NCBI GenBank assembly: GCA_012934845.2
Contig: WNNJ02003452.1
Span: 1-64,000, forward strand
Direction: 5' to 3'
DNA from: Pomphorhynchus laevis
Lineage: Eukaryota; Acanthocephala; Palaeacanthocephala; Echinorhynchida; Pomphorhynchidae
DNA length: 64,000 nt
Position numbers and translations under genes: made by a program. The notes under the pieces were generated by a model, which worked only from the letters and a program-made list of their open reading frames with translations, had not been told where the DNA came from and ran no database searches. Below, one piece after another: positions 34,801-45,066 of this stretch (its first letter is position 1; each line of letters opens with the position of its first letter).

Positions 34801-35485
34801 GGTAAAAAATTAATTTAGCAAAAATTAAAATTAAAATGCTTCATGTAGAAAAAATTAAAAAGTTTAAGCGTAAATATTTGGTTTTACAAAAATTAAATTA
34901 AAATTTTGAATGAATTAATTAAAATAAAATACAGAATTTCAATAACTTACATTCTTGCTGTAGTTTCAACTTCTTTTTAATTTTTTGCTTAAGTCTGAAT
35001 AAGCAGATATAATCAACTTGTAAGGGAGATATTTAAAGAAATACCTTTTTGCTCGCTTCTTTGCTGTTTTCTCTTCACTGTGATCATTTCTTTGCTGAAT
35101 TCTCCGTTGCCACTCGTCATTAGCAATTTTCTACAACTTTCAGATAACGAAACGACACAACAATTTAAAGGAATACCTGTTTCTCCTGATAATACATGTA
35201 ATCTTGTCTTATTCGTTGTCGACGCCTACACCCTCGATAAATATCAAACTCTCCACTGCCGGCTCCAGCACTTGCGCCCATTACATTTCTTACAAACTCA
35301 TGGGGTTCAAATGCCCTCGGCATTTTAGACTGTCGAGTTTCAGGTATATGTGCCGGCTTTTCCGGCTGTGACATCAATCTTTCAATACGTATCCTTTGTA
35401 TATCGCCAATGGTGAGAACACCTTTAGATTTTCGGGTGTCTACATCACTCTCAGCAGTATCTGAATGAACATCTTCAACGATCAT
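31835..35485 (-). CDS. PRKRIP1: PRKRIP1 homologue (PRKR-interacting protein 1)
   Basis: Four exons in frame: 35,485-35,177; 35,130-35,045; 34,994-34,951; 31,887-31,835, totalling 492 nt and 163 aa (the human protein is somewhat longer). PRKRIP1 is a nuclear, RNA-binding, spliceosome-associated protein. Seen: IQRIRIERLMSQPEKPAHIP near residues 29-48, the family signature FVRNVMGASAGAGSGEF (64-80) followed by an Arg-rich YRGCRRRQRIRQDYM, then the helix with EEKTAKKRAKR and a Lys-rich LKQKIKKKLKLQQE. The ATG follows an AG acceptor-like site by four bases, so an untranslated 5' exon is likely. The last exon (17 codons) is inferred from phase, acceptor and a stop, and is less certain than the rest. 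Confidence 0.88.
32665..32990 (-). CDS. Unidentified open frame in PRKRIP1 intron 3
   Basis: A long minus-strand open frame with protein-like composition, GC-richer than its surroundings. It includes LSLHPFDETNIACVRQE, NDAGCLKCNTAIVTCLRDQG, SHLNFVRFGLFDSEDLSG and KAAVKPPHLLTSKKK, and ends at a TAG beyond IPQT. Shorter protein-like pieces occur at 32,040-32,330 on the same strand (GAAVDNTLYWLIEKDGA). I do not recognise the family. It could be a nested gene fragment, an unknown transposon, or a decayed retrocopy. Confidence 0.35.
34951..34994 (-). CDS. PRKRIP1: PRKRIP1 exon 3
   Basis: 44-nt exon, acceptor TTATTCAG, donor GTAAGT. Encodes a Lys-rich helix continuing the family's basic region. 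Confidence 0.8.
35045..35130 (-). CDS. PRKRIP1: PRKRIP1 exon 2
   Basis: 86 nt after a 46-nt intron; acceptor AGTTGTAG, donor GTATTT. Encodes KIANDEWQRRIQQRN and EEKTAKKRAK. Confidence 0.88.
35177..35485 (-). CDS. PRKRIP1: PRKRIP1 exon 1 (coding)
   Basis: 103 codons ending in phase 0; donor GTATTC. Holds the acidic N-terminus and the VMGASAGAGSGEF signature. Confidence 0.9.
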
Positions 35486-35653
35486 TAACTGAAATGAAAT
35501 AATATTGTAATTCAGCAAAATAAAAATGCTAGGGTGTTACGACATTGGTAGTAAATAAGGTTTTATAATTGCATTTTATCAATGCAAATGTAAAATTTCA
35601 AAAATAAAACTTTGCAAGTGGTAAACTATCATTTTACTTGTTGAGTTAAAAAT

Positions 35654-36766
35654 ATGTTAGCTGATCAGGCTTGTATTCAAGCATCGCTCTCACGCTTCCT
35701 CTGTACTCTCACAATGATTAATACTCATGTCTTCTTGATCATTCGCATTTTACACGATCGCACCCCTTCCGAAATCGCTCAACTCTCTTTTGACCGCATC
35801 GAAAAACGCCGTTGCGAGGTAAACGGCGAAACATCTCTCTCTCCATCAAAAACATGAACAGAGACTTTCAAGTTGTCCACACGCGCCCCTAAATTCGATG
35901 GCGCTCCATCTCCCTGATGTGTCTTCTCCGCTAACCCCTATTACGACCACACCCGGTATGCGCCTCGGCCTCCTCAACACTAAATCTATTTTCAATAAAT
36001 CTGATCTTATCCTTAACCTATTCACTATGCAATCCACCAATCTCTTCTGCCTAACCAAACCTAACACTCCGATTCCAACGACATCTCAATTCGCCGTTTA
36101 CTCTCTGCCGGTTGCTCACTAGTCAAATCCGCCCGCCCCCTCAGCTCAGACAATTCTAAATTCTCTAATCATAACGGCATTGTCGCATTCGACCATCAAC
36201 CCGTGTCTCAACGCAAAATAACTCACCAATTCAGTTCTGGCTCTTTTGAATTACCCCCTTGTCGTTCTTCTAATCCAATCACTCTGGATTTCGTCAATGT
36301 ATACCGTCCTGGTTCATCAGCTCTTACCTCCATATATTTTTACCAAACTCGCTAACCTCCTTTTCCACTATTCTTTGTCTTCCAACCATTCACTAATTCT
36401 AACCGACTTAAACATCCGCCCGACTTCTTCTCGTTACTTTTCGTCTCATCGCTGTCGGCTCCCTATCGTTCATCAACCTTCCTTTCTTAGACGATACTCG
36501 CCCTACCTCGCTATCGCTTCGTTCATGTCATACCCTCTTACTCCACGTTTCTAATTACTCCAACAACTACGGTATCAATCCTTTCTCGTCGCGGCCTCAC
36601 TAGCCTGGAATCAACTCCCTATTGACGTCCGCCGCGCCCCCTCCTTTATCACATTCAAACACCTCCTCCGTTCACACCTTCTCGACACCTGATTCACAGT
36701 CTTGTTTTGTTGTGGTCATTAAAGCGTGCGCTGGCACGCATTTGCCACGTAATAATAAACCATTTT
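35654..36766 (+). mobile_element. LINE family A copy 2, internally deleted
   Basis: Starts in the ORF1 C-terminus (ILHDRTPSEIAQLSFDRIEK), continues through the ORF2 start at about 35,898 and endonuclease pieces (LLNTKSIFNKSDLIL, then LTDLNIRP). At about 36,420 it jumps directly to the ORF2 C-terminus (RCRLPIVHQPSFL and the block before NNYG). About 2 kb, from mid-endonuclease through the whole RT, is missing. The 3' end is intact with the terminal hairpin GCGTGCGCTGGCACGC at 36,724-36,739. Closest to the intact copy at 60.8 kb. Frameshifts are present. Confidence 0.8.
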
Positions 36767-36800
36767 TTCAAAGTTTGATAATTAATAAACATACAATCCA

Positions 36801-37040
36801 GATTATTCATGTCAGTTCCAGATTATTCATGTCAGTTCCAGATTATTCATGTCAGTTACAGATTATTCATTTCATTTACAGATTATTCATGTCAGTTCCA
36901 GATTATTCATGTCAGTTCCGGATAATTCATGCCAGTTCCAGATTATTCGTGTCCGTGCCAGATTATTCATGTCAATTCCAGATTATTCATGTCAATTCCA
37001 GATTATTCATGTCAGTTCCATATTATTCATGTCGGTTCAG
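36801..37040 (+). repeat. 5' tandem monomers of LINE A (12 x 20 bp)
   Basis: Exactly 12 units of GATTATTCATGTCAGTTCCA with scattered substitutions, followed by CTCGCTACGCTCGCGGATTA. The same monomer and the same GC-rich junction occur at the 5' end of the minus-strand copy at 58.6 kb, so the array belongs to the element and is not a local satellite. Confidence 0.95.
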
Positions 37041-37084
37041 CTCGCTACGCTCGCGGATTAAGCTCAATCTATCGATAAAAGGTC

Positions 37085-38410
37085 ATATCTAAAAAAGCGC
37101 GATATCAGATCCATGTTACTGATCAAGAATCTACCACATCGAAATGCAATGATGGTTATACCAGTTTTGAAGTTAGATGTGATTCCAAAGATTGTAATGT
37201 ATGGACACTTGTTCGTGTTAAAATATCCGACCACTCGGTGTATAAACGTAAACAGTTCACATGCAGTTTTTGTACATCAGTACGACTACTACAGTTTTCC
37301 TGCTCCTCTACTCAAGTATCACACACGACCACTCAGACCAATGCTGTTTTAGATGTTTTCCTCACATCGACACCTGACTTTGCATCTTATAATCAAATTA
37401 TTGAACCTACTCTCTCACACACACTCCTCGTTCAACTACGTATCAAACTTCCATTAATCTTTCTCATTCTAACAATCTAACGGTAAAGCTTTTCATCTCG
37501 TACCTCCTCTTTCTTATTCCACTCCCAATCTAGATAAATCTCAAACTTCTTTATTCTCCTCACGTACTCCTTACTCGACCTCCTCCGTATCACTTCTCAA
37601 TAATTTACACACTTCCATCAAAATCATTTCCAGTAACATTTCCGATCAACTGATTCAACACTCCATTCCTGTCACTCATGCCCCAACCTATCTTAATTCT
37701 CCTTACTCTACCTCCCACGTAGCACTTCCAAATAATTTACATCCTTCGTTTAAAATCATCTCCAGTCACATCTCTGATCAACCGATTCAACACCCCGCTC
37801 CTGTCACACTTGCTCCATCCAATATTAATTCTCTATCAAGCACACCTGTCATTCCCACTTCTATCTGCTCATCTGCCTCGACTCCTACCAGCTCTGTCCG
37901 TCCACCACTTCCACGAAATCGTTTTCCTTCGCGCGATCGCTGTATAATCATATCAAACTTAAAGCTTTCCGAATCTGCTTCTCCACAATCTCGCCACGAT
38001 GACGATGTATCTGCTTTCAGATCTATCCTAGCAACCATTCTTCCTGATGATAACCCATCCCTCTTCAATAATATCGCTCCTGTATCCTTTATTCGTTTAA
38101 ACAAATCCACTAAATCCAATCATCTCAGTCATCCACTCTTAAAAATCGTTTTCCGACATAGTTCACATGCCTCTTCGGTACTCTCCCAACGTTTTAAACT
38201 TCTTACCACTTCATCTACTTGCCGTATCTTTCCTGACCGCTCCCCTTCTGATATTGCCCAGCTCAAATTAGCTCGCATTGAGAAACATCGACGTGAAACA
38301 AACGGCGAGTCATCCTTATCTATACGTCAAATCAACGGAAATTTTCACGTTGTACACACAAGGCCAAAAATTCGATGGCGTCCCATCTCTCCCCGTTGTC
38401 TTCTTCGCTA
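37085..38410 (+). pseudogene. LINE A ORF1 (nucleic-acid-binding protein) relic
   Basis: Order of recognisable parts: an N-terminal Cys finger (CDSKDCNVWT ... FTCSFC, a C-x4-C...C-x2-C arrangement), a long Ser/Thr/Pro linker with repeated ISSNISDQ-type units, an RRM-like segment (DRCIIISNLKLSESA, SFIRLNKSTKS, LLKIVF), and a C-terminal block RIFPDRSPSDIAQLKLARIE, RRETNGESSLSIRQ. ORF1 proteins of CR1/L2/L1-type elements bind the element RNA. The start codon is lost: the ATG of the 58.5 kb copy is ATA here. Frameshifts are present. Confidence 0.75.
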
Positions 38411-39157
38411 GTCGATCTCGCTCCTAAGCATACTTTTCGTCTTAGTCTATTCGACACTCGCTCCATTCTTCATAAAGCTGATATGCTTCTCGATATCTTA
38501 TAATCAAATTATTGAACCTACTCTCTCACACATGTCTATTCGACAGTCGCTCTTAGTCTATTCGACACTCGCTCTATTCTTCATAAAGCTGATATGCTTC
38601 TCGATATCTTATAATCAAATTATTGAACCTACTCTCTCACACATGTTCGATCAATTATCTATCGATATTCTCTGCATTACCGAATCCTTGCACTCTGACT
38701 CCGACGATCTTGATATTCGTCGTTTATGTCGCTCTGGTTGTTCTCTAGTTGAATCAGCTCGTCAAATTGCATCTCATACATCTACTGCTTCTAACCATGG
38801 CTGTATTGTTGCCTTTGCTCGTCACCCAATGTCTTTACGTAAAATCAACGTTAACATCCGTTACACTTCGTTTGAATTACTCAAATGCAGATTATCAACT
38901 CTTTTCCCTCTGGAACTTCTGATTGTATACTGTTCATGTTCAGTTGCCCCATCACATCTCATTCTTATACGTACTAAACGTACTCTCTTTTGGCGAAATC
39001 AACTCGAGTCATCTTCCAACTCTAAATCTCATTGGAAAATCTTAAACTCAATTCTTTCACGATCATCTACCCCTTGTAATATAAATCCTGATGAATTTTC
39101 TTCTTATCTACAAACTAAGCTATCTAATTTACTTTCCCTACTACCCATAGCCCCGAC

Positions 39158-39190
39158 ATTCGGTTTACAAATGTCGTTTGTAAACCGAAT
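39158..39190. repeat. Perfect short-loop inverted repeat at a transposon boundary
   Basis: 14-bp arms (ATTCGGTTTACAAA) around loop TGTCG, precisely where the family A sequence ends and unrelated sequence begins. Confidence 0.85.
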
Positions 39191-39206
39191 TTGTAGCTTT
39201 CATGAA

Positions 39207-39440
39207 TTATTTGTCGAGTAAATCCATTGTTGAGTCATAATTTGGACATTCCTCGATCTTATCAAATAACTGAGTTGAAATTGATATTTTCAGAAGATCA
39301 AGCTGTTCATCTGCAGAATCGATTTTAAGACGTTTAATGAAAGTTTCAAAGCGATATCGCCAGTGGCGCCATTCGCGTTCTGCATCAGGACAGTCTGTGG
39401 TCAGTTTAAGTGTATCCGGCTTGAACAGAGATTCCATCAA
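39207..39440 (-). pseudogene. LTR-retrotransposon gag-like fragment
   Basis: 77-codon minus-strand frame with EREWRHWRYRFETFIKRLKI, EQLDLLKISISTQLFDKI and CPNYDSTMDLLDK. The W..W...F..F pattern followed by a leucine-rich helix and C..YD resembles the N-terminal part of Gypsy-type gag proteins. No protease, RT or LTR nearby; open to the left end only. Confidence 0.5.
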
Positions 39441-39971
39441 TCACAATTCCAGACAATATTTAACAGCTTAAACACACAATTTGTGAATAAAATTGTGATA
39501 ACCAAAGAGAATAAAATGGCTTTTATTCACAAATCTACAAAAAGTAGTGGGTAGTAGATAAATACAGAAATAATCAAGATAGTGATCAATGTGATACCAC
39601 AATTATATTTCGAAACAGTCCTCTTCTAAGAGGTTTGAGTATTCGTCTTGTGAAAGATTTATCTCCAGAGGACAGAAAACAGTTGTTTAATGCTAAAAAT
39701 TAGATGGCCGGACGTCGAATGAATGGTGAAGAAAATCTTATAATCCGAAATTTTCAGGTTATGCGACGCAGAGTCTCCACTCGATTTTTGATCACCAGCT
39801 CTCGAGACATTTCGCTATAGGATATCAAACGTCTCTGTGTCGCACGCATTCCCAACTCAGCTGTATACTGCAACTTGCTACTAACGGTCAATTGTCCGGA
39901 TTTATCCTCGTTGTTCGATTGTATGAATTCTCAAAAATCAAATGTCCACAAGTTTCCTTGCACATCTACCA

Positions 39972-40050
39972 AAGCATACTCTATTCAAATGAATAGAGTA
40001 TAAGCATACTTATACTCTATTCAATTCATTTACATACTCTATTCAAATGT
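39972..40050. repeat. Palindromic ATACTCTATTC cluster
   Basis: ATACTCTATTC occurs three times and once inverted as GAATAGAGTAT, making an 11-bp perfect stem with a 4-nt loop followed by two further direct copies. It sits between the ORF1 and endonuclease parts of family B copy 1. Confidence 0.8.
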
Positions 40051-41016
40051 TTTGAGTTTGTTTAACAAAATAGATGAAATCAAAGCAATAGTACATCATG
40101 AAAATCTCGACATGCTGTTTTTCACTGAAACGTGGTTAAATTGTAATATTCTGGATTCTGAAATCGGTATTCACGGTTATACGATAGTTCGCTGTGATCG
40201 AAAAATCTCTAGAGGTGGCGGTGTAGCTGCTTATATACGTGACAATCTTGTTTATAACGTAATAGAGTCGTGTTCTGACAATTATGGAAATGAGCTTTTG
40301 TGGATTGATGTGACGGAGGAAGGAGGTAAGGTCTATCGTGTTTGTATTGTTTATCGTAGTCCTCGATCAAAAACACCACTTATCATCAAGTCGTTGAAAC
40401 ATCACTGTTCCGACGATGTGATACCTTAATATGCGGAGATCTTAACACTCCAAATATCGATTGGGTATCTTATACCGCGATCCAGGGGTGTGATGAAGAA
40501 TCATCAGCCTTACTTGATGTATTCAATGAGCTCACACTCTGTCAGCTTGTCCATTATAATACTCGTATCAGTATTAAAAGTCATTCCCTGCTAGATTTAT
40601 GCCTATGTACCAATGATTCTGTCGATGAGTCATTAAGTTGCGATCCGCCATTGGGCTTCAGCGATCACCGCACTTTACGTATTATCCTACCTGGTCATAT
40701 TTCGCGTCTGGTCAATTTCAAGAAATCGATTAGTGTTATGAATGCGGATTACGATACAATTGCTGAAATGCTGAGCCTAGTAAGATGGCCTTGTTCTAGA
40801 ACAGTCAGTGTTCATGTGGCCTAGTCGTTCCTCCACACAACATTGATTAATCTACTTCACGCCTTTTACCATTGCGTAACACGTAAACAACAATCCTCCA
40901 TACCCAAATGGTTTGAGAGTGAGTTGAAGCTAGCTGTCAGATAACGTGATCATGCATTTCTACTATTTAAGCGTGGACTCGGATCATTCAGATTTTATAC
41001 TAACATTCGCAACAGG

Positions 41017-42021
41017 GTGACTTCTCTTAAACTTCAGAAGAAGCATCAAATCATTGCTGCCATATGCTTCTTGTCTCATGTTGATCAAAAGAGACTTTTT
41101 CAACTACCTAGCAACCGTAAGAGAGTATCTACGCCAATAAACTGTCTGGTTGATGGTAAGCGAAAATCGGTTTCTCCTCTTTCCATTGCCAATATCCTTG
41201 CCAAGAACTTTTGTCTCACTCGCAATCGATTTTCCCTATGTGATTATAACATTACGATATGCAATTCTTCTCTTCAGTACCAGGATTCTAACCTCTACTT
41301 TAACCCGCTCGATGTTCTTAATATCTTAGCGAAGCTACCGGCTAAAAATAGTTCAGGTCCTGATGGTATTCATAGTATATTATTACGCAAAGTTGCATCG
41401 AAAATATATTTTCTGCTTTTTGATATTTACTACTGGTCCTTGAGAACTGGCATAATCCTAGATATGTGGAAGAGAGCATTAGTCATTCCTGTTTTCAAAA
41501 AGGGAGATAAGGTAAATCCTCAAAATTATCGGCCAATAAGTTTGACGTGTATTGCTTGCAAGGTGATGGAGGAACTGATCCTGAGGTATATATCTTCTCA
41601 TTTTGACAAATTCAATATTTTGTCTAATAAACAGCATGGGTTTAGAAAACATCACTCCACTTCAGCTAATCTAACATTAGCACGCGAAAGCCGGGCCCGT
41701 TTTGTCGAAAAGGGGATGCCGGTTGATGTCGTCTTTATTGATTTGTCCAAAGCTTTTGATTGGGTCGTTCATCCAATTTTACTGTGGAAACTTGTAAATT
41801 ACGGATTCTCAAAGCACGTTTGTCTCTGGATACGTGAATTCTTGAGTAGACGTTCCTTTGCTGTGCGAGTTGGTGAGTCTCTTTCTGAAGAGTTTTATCT
41901 CACTCAAGGTGTTCCACAAGGCTGTATCCTTAGTCCCACTTTGTTTAATATCTACATCAACGAAATCGCTGAAAATGTTACATACCAGTGCCTATTATAC
42001 GCCGATGACATTAAACTGTAG
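41017..42021 (+). pseudogene. LINE B reverse transcriptase domain
   Basis: Longest intact frame of family B, 334 codons, covering RT blocks from the fingers to YADD. Catalytic Asp residues remain (FIDLSKAFD and YADD), but the ORF stops at KL right after YADD, before the thumb. Same domain, about 97% similar by eye, recurs at 54,475-55,085. Confidence 0.85.
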
Positions 42022-42105
42022 TGCTCTTTATTTCGTGGTTGTTCTAGCTCTCTCCTACTACAATCAGATATGAATGAAGTTAGTAGTTGGTGTTCATCAC
42101 ACGGT

Positions 42106-45066
42106 GAACACGGCAAATACGTACAAGCTGCTCGCTTACAAGTCCACAAACCAAAATGAAAAAGTCAAGCAGATAAATTGTTAAAATGGGATCGGATTTG
42201 TCGTTTCAAGCACGTCAGGGGAGGTGATTGACGTATATGAATGGGCAGATGGTTCCACGATAGAGGAGCAGCCACCAGGAAGGAACGGAGTCCAAAGGAG
42301 GTAGAGTAGTTTGGGACATGTAAAAGAAGAGAATTACAGGAACGCAAGGAACAGTAAACCGGACGAGAATTATAAAGAAAAAGAAGATTGAGAAATGAAG
42401 GGGTATGAAAAGTTACAAGGCGGAAAGCAATGATCGAAAGACGAATTTGAACACGACAATAAATTGTAGGCAAATCGAGAGAAACAAGATGGTAGGATGT
42501 ATGATCAAAACGACGAAGACGGAGGAGAATTCGGACGGCTGCGTTGACGATGCGTTGTAGGGGAAGAAGAGTGGATTTAGGTGAGTTGGAAAATAGACTA
42601 AGACAATAATCGAGTCTAGAAAAATGGGAAAGATAATAGAGTAGTACAAGAAGGGAAATCGATCAATCTACGAACTTGACGGATGTTGCGGAGTATCAAG
42701 ATGGATGAGCGTACTTTATCTCTAAAGAAATGGTTAAGTGAAAGTCGGTTGTCAAAATGGAAGCCTAAAAAAGGAGATTATCAACTATAGGAAGAATTGT
42801 AGAATTTAATGATACCGAGGGAGGTTCGAAGCCGATGCGTCGAGGTAGGATCCACATAATTTTGGATTTATCAGGATTCAGAGAAAGGCGAAGTGAAGAA
42901 AGATGATTGAAAATTGAGACAATACAGTCGGAAGCAGAAACACTAAGATCGTGAATACGATAAACAGGTGCATGAGCATAGATGAGAATGGCATCAGCAT
43001 ATTGCATAACATGGAAGTTATATTTATGAGAAATCGAAGACATCACCGAGAAGAAGAGAGAAAAGCATAGGGCCTAATACGGAGCCTTGTGGAACACCGG
43101 ACGGAATGGACGAAGGATGGGAGGGAGAAGAGTTAGAATAGACGCGAAATGTACGGTTTGATAGATATGAAGAAAACCATGATACAGTGGGTAAAGAGAA
43201 GCCATAATCATGACGAAGGCGATGGAGAAGAATCGAGTGATCGACGATGTCAAAAGCAGACGATAGATCAAGAGAAACTATGACACTACATAATTTATGA
43301 TCGCGCGATATGAGTAAGTCGTTATAAACATTAAGACATTCAATTTCGGTAGAGTAATAAGAGCGAAAAGCGGCTTGGAATGGAGGAAATAAGTTAGAGG
43401 AAAAGAGATATGTATTTACTTGCTTGAGAACGAGACGCTCAAGGAGTTTAGAGAGGGTTGGGATAAGTGAAATATGACAGTACGAAGATGGTAGTGAGGA
43501 GTCGAGATATTGTTTTTTGATGAGAGGACGAACAGTGGCGCATTTCCAGATGGAAGGGAATGTACGACTACGGATGGACGAGTTGAACAATGTGGTTAGG
43601 AATGGTAAGATTGAGGAGCAGATATTTTTAAGTAAGTGAGTGGGAATTGAGTCAGAAGGAGAGGTTTAATTAGGTAATGACAGCAAAACCGAAGAAACTT
43701 CATCAGACGAAACAGTAAGAAGGTGTAGTAGTTCTGGGAGGGAAGTATTTAAAGATAAGAGTGGGTACAAGAGGGCTATGGGTAGTAGGAAAAGTAAATT
43801 AGATAGCTTAGTTTGTAGATAAGAAGAAAATTCATCAGGATTTATATTACAATGGGTAGATGATCGTGAAAGAATTGAGTTTAAGATTTTCCAATGAGAT
43901 TTAGTGTTGGAAGATGACTCGAGTTGATTTCGCCAAAAGAGAGTACGTTTAGTACGCATAAGAATGAGATGTGAACGGCGTAGAGAAAAGTAGGAATCAC
44001 GAAGATTTGGAGGGAGTGAGTTAGGAGAACGTTTAAGAAAGCGTTTATACATACGAAAAGAGTGCCGGAGTCGACGCTTAGAAAGACTACAGTCAGGATC
44101 GAACCAGGGAGCATGGCGCAAGCGCTGGAAGCGTCGAAGTCGACTAGGCAGAAGGTTATTGAGGATCGACGTAAGTTCAGAATCAAACAGAATGCAAAGA
44201 TCATCGGAAGAGAGATAGTTAAAAGGAAGTGAAAAGAGTGAAGAATTCAGTAAGGCTGTGCAGAGAATAGGGCTATCGAGAAGCTTCCAGGGTCGACTTT
44301 GTGTAGATAATGGTAAAGGCGGAGAAGGAGGATGGGGACGAGTAAGAGTAAGAGTTACAAGGAAATGATCGGACAAACCAGGATCAGTAATTGACAAGTT
44401 GGTAAAGTCATTGAAGCAGTTAGGAACAGCAATGATGTCGAGAGCATTGCTGAGAATATGAGTTGGGCTTGTTGAAAGTAATTTATAGTTAAAATCAGAA
44501 AAAAGATTAGTTAAAGTGATAGAGTCAGAGTCAGACGGGCGATCAAAACGAATGTTAAAGTCACTTAGAACAAAAGAAGGAGTATAAGACCATGAAAGTG
44601 ATACATTAGAACTGCAGGTCGTTAAAGAAGATACGTGATGGGGTAACTGAACCTGGACGGTATATAATCACAAGTTCCAGAGTGAAAGGAGTTGATAATC
44701 TGCATTTGAGTAATTTAAACGAAGTGTAACGGATGTTAAAGTAGATTTTACGTAAAGACATCGGGTGACGAGCAATGGCAACAATACCGCCATGGTTAGA
44801 AGCAGTAGATGTATGAGATGCAATTTGACGAGCTGATTCAACTGAAGAACAACCAGAGCTACATAGACGACGAATAGCAAGATTGTCGGAGTCAGAGTGC
44901 CAGGATTCGGTAATGTAGAGAATATCGATAGATAATTGATCGAAGATATCGAGAAGCATATCAGCTTTATGAAGAATGGAGCGAGTGTTGAATAAACTAA
45001 GACGAAAAGTATGCTAGGAGCGAGATTGACTAGCGAAGAAGACAGGGGGAGAGATAGGACGCCATC
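42106..45066 (-). mobile_element. LINE family A copy 4, ORF2 only, broken
   Basis: Minus strand from the ORF2 start (about 45,062) to the 3' end with its hairpin at 42,119-42,135. Pieces: endonuclease (LYITESWHSDSDNL; DPGLSDHFLVTLTL), linker, RT (43,590-43,024: SLIPTLSKLLERL, FRSYYSTEIE, VSLDLSSAFDIVDHSILL, GVPQGSVLGPMLFS), then MQYADAILIYAHAP where YADD has become YADA, then the C-terminus. At least four frameshifts. ORF1 and the 5' monomers are missing; the left break abuts family C with a 15-bp GATAGGACGCCATCT repeated at 45,054 and 45,123. Confidence 0.85.

Larger units (their letters stand above)
36801..39157 (+). mobile_element. LINE family A copy 3: 5' monomers, ORF1, partial ORF2
   Basis: Begins with 12 tandem 20-bp monomers, then ORF1 (37,085-38,410), then ORF2 from ATG 38,375. 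ORF2 has endonuclease pieces (LCITESLHSDSDDL, VPFARHP-like), jumps from the YRPG region to the post-endonuclease linker (SHLILIRTKRTLFWRNQ), and stops before the RT. It starts only about 35 bp after the 3' end of copy 2, a head-to-tail arrangement. Not functional. Confidence 0.8.
39450..42105 (+). mobile_element. LINE family B copy 1 (CR1-like), near full length but broken
   Basis: ORF1 C-terminus at about 39,598-39,790 (NSPLLRGLSIRLVKDL, SPEDRKQLF, NGEENLIIRNFQVMRRR) with one internal stop. Endonuclease from 40,052 (LFFTETWLN, RGGGVAAYIRD, VYRSPRS), continuing in another frame (NTPNIDW, SLLDLCLCTND, GFSDHRTLRI). RT at 41,017-42,021 (SGPDGIHSILL, YRPISLTCIACKVME, QHGFRKHHSTS, FIDLSKAFDWVVHPILL, GVPQGCILSPTLFNIY, YADDIKL). 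It is cut just after the RT by a family A copy on the other strand. Several frameshifts and stops. Confidence 0.85.

Noticed and set aside
36801-37040. Monomer run as a CRISPR-like or coding repeat (IIHVSSRLFMSVPDYSCQ)
   Set aside because: The 20-bp period has no spacers and is not a multiple of three; all frames look open only because the monomer has no stop.
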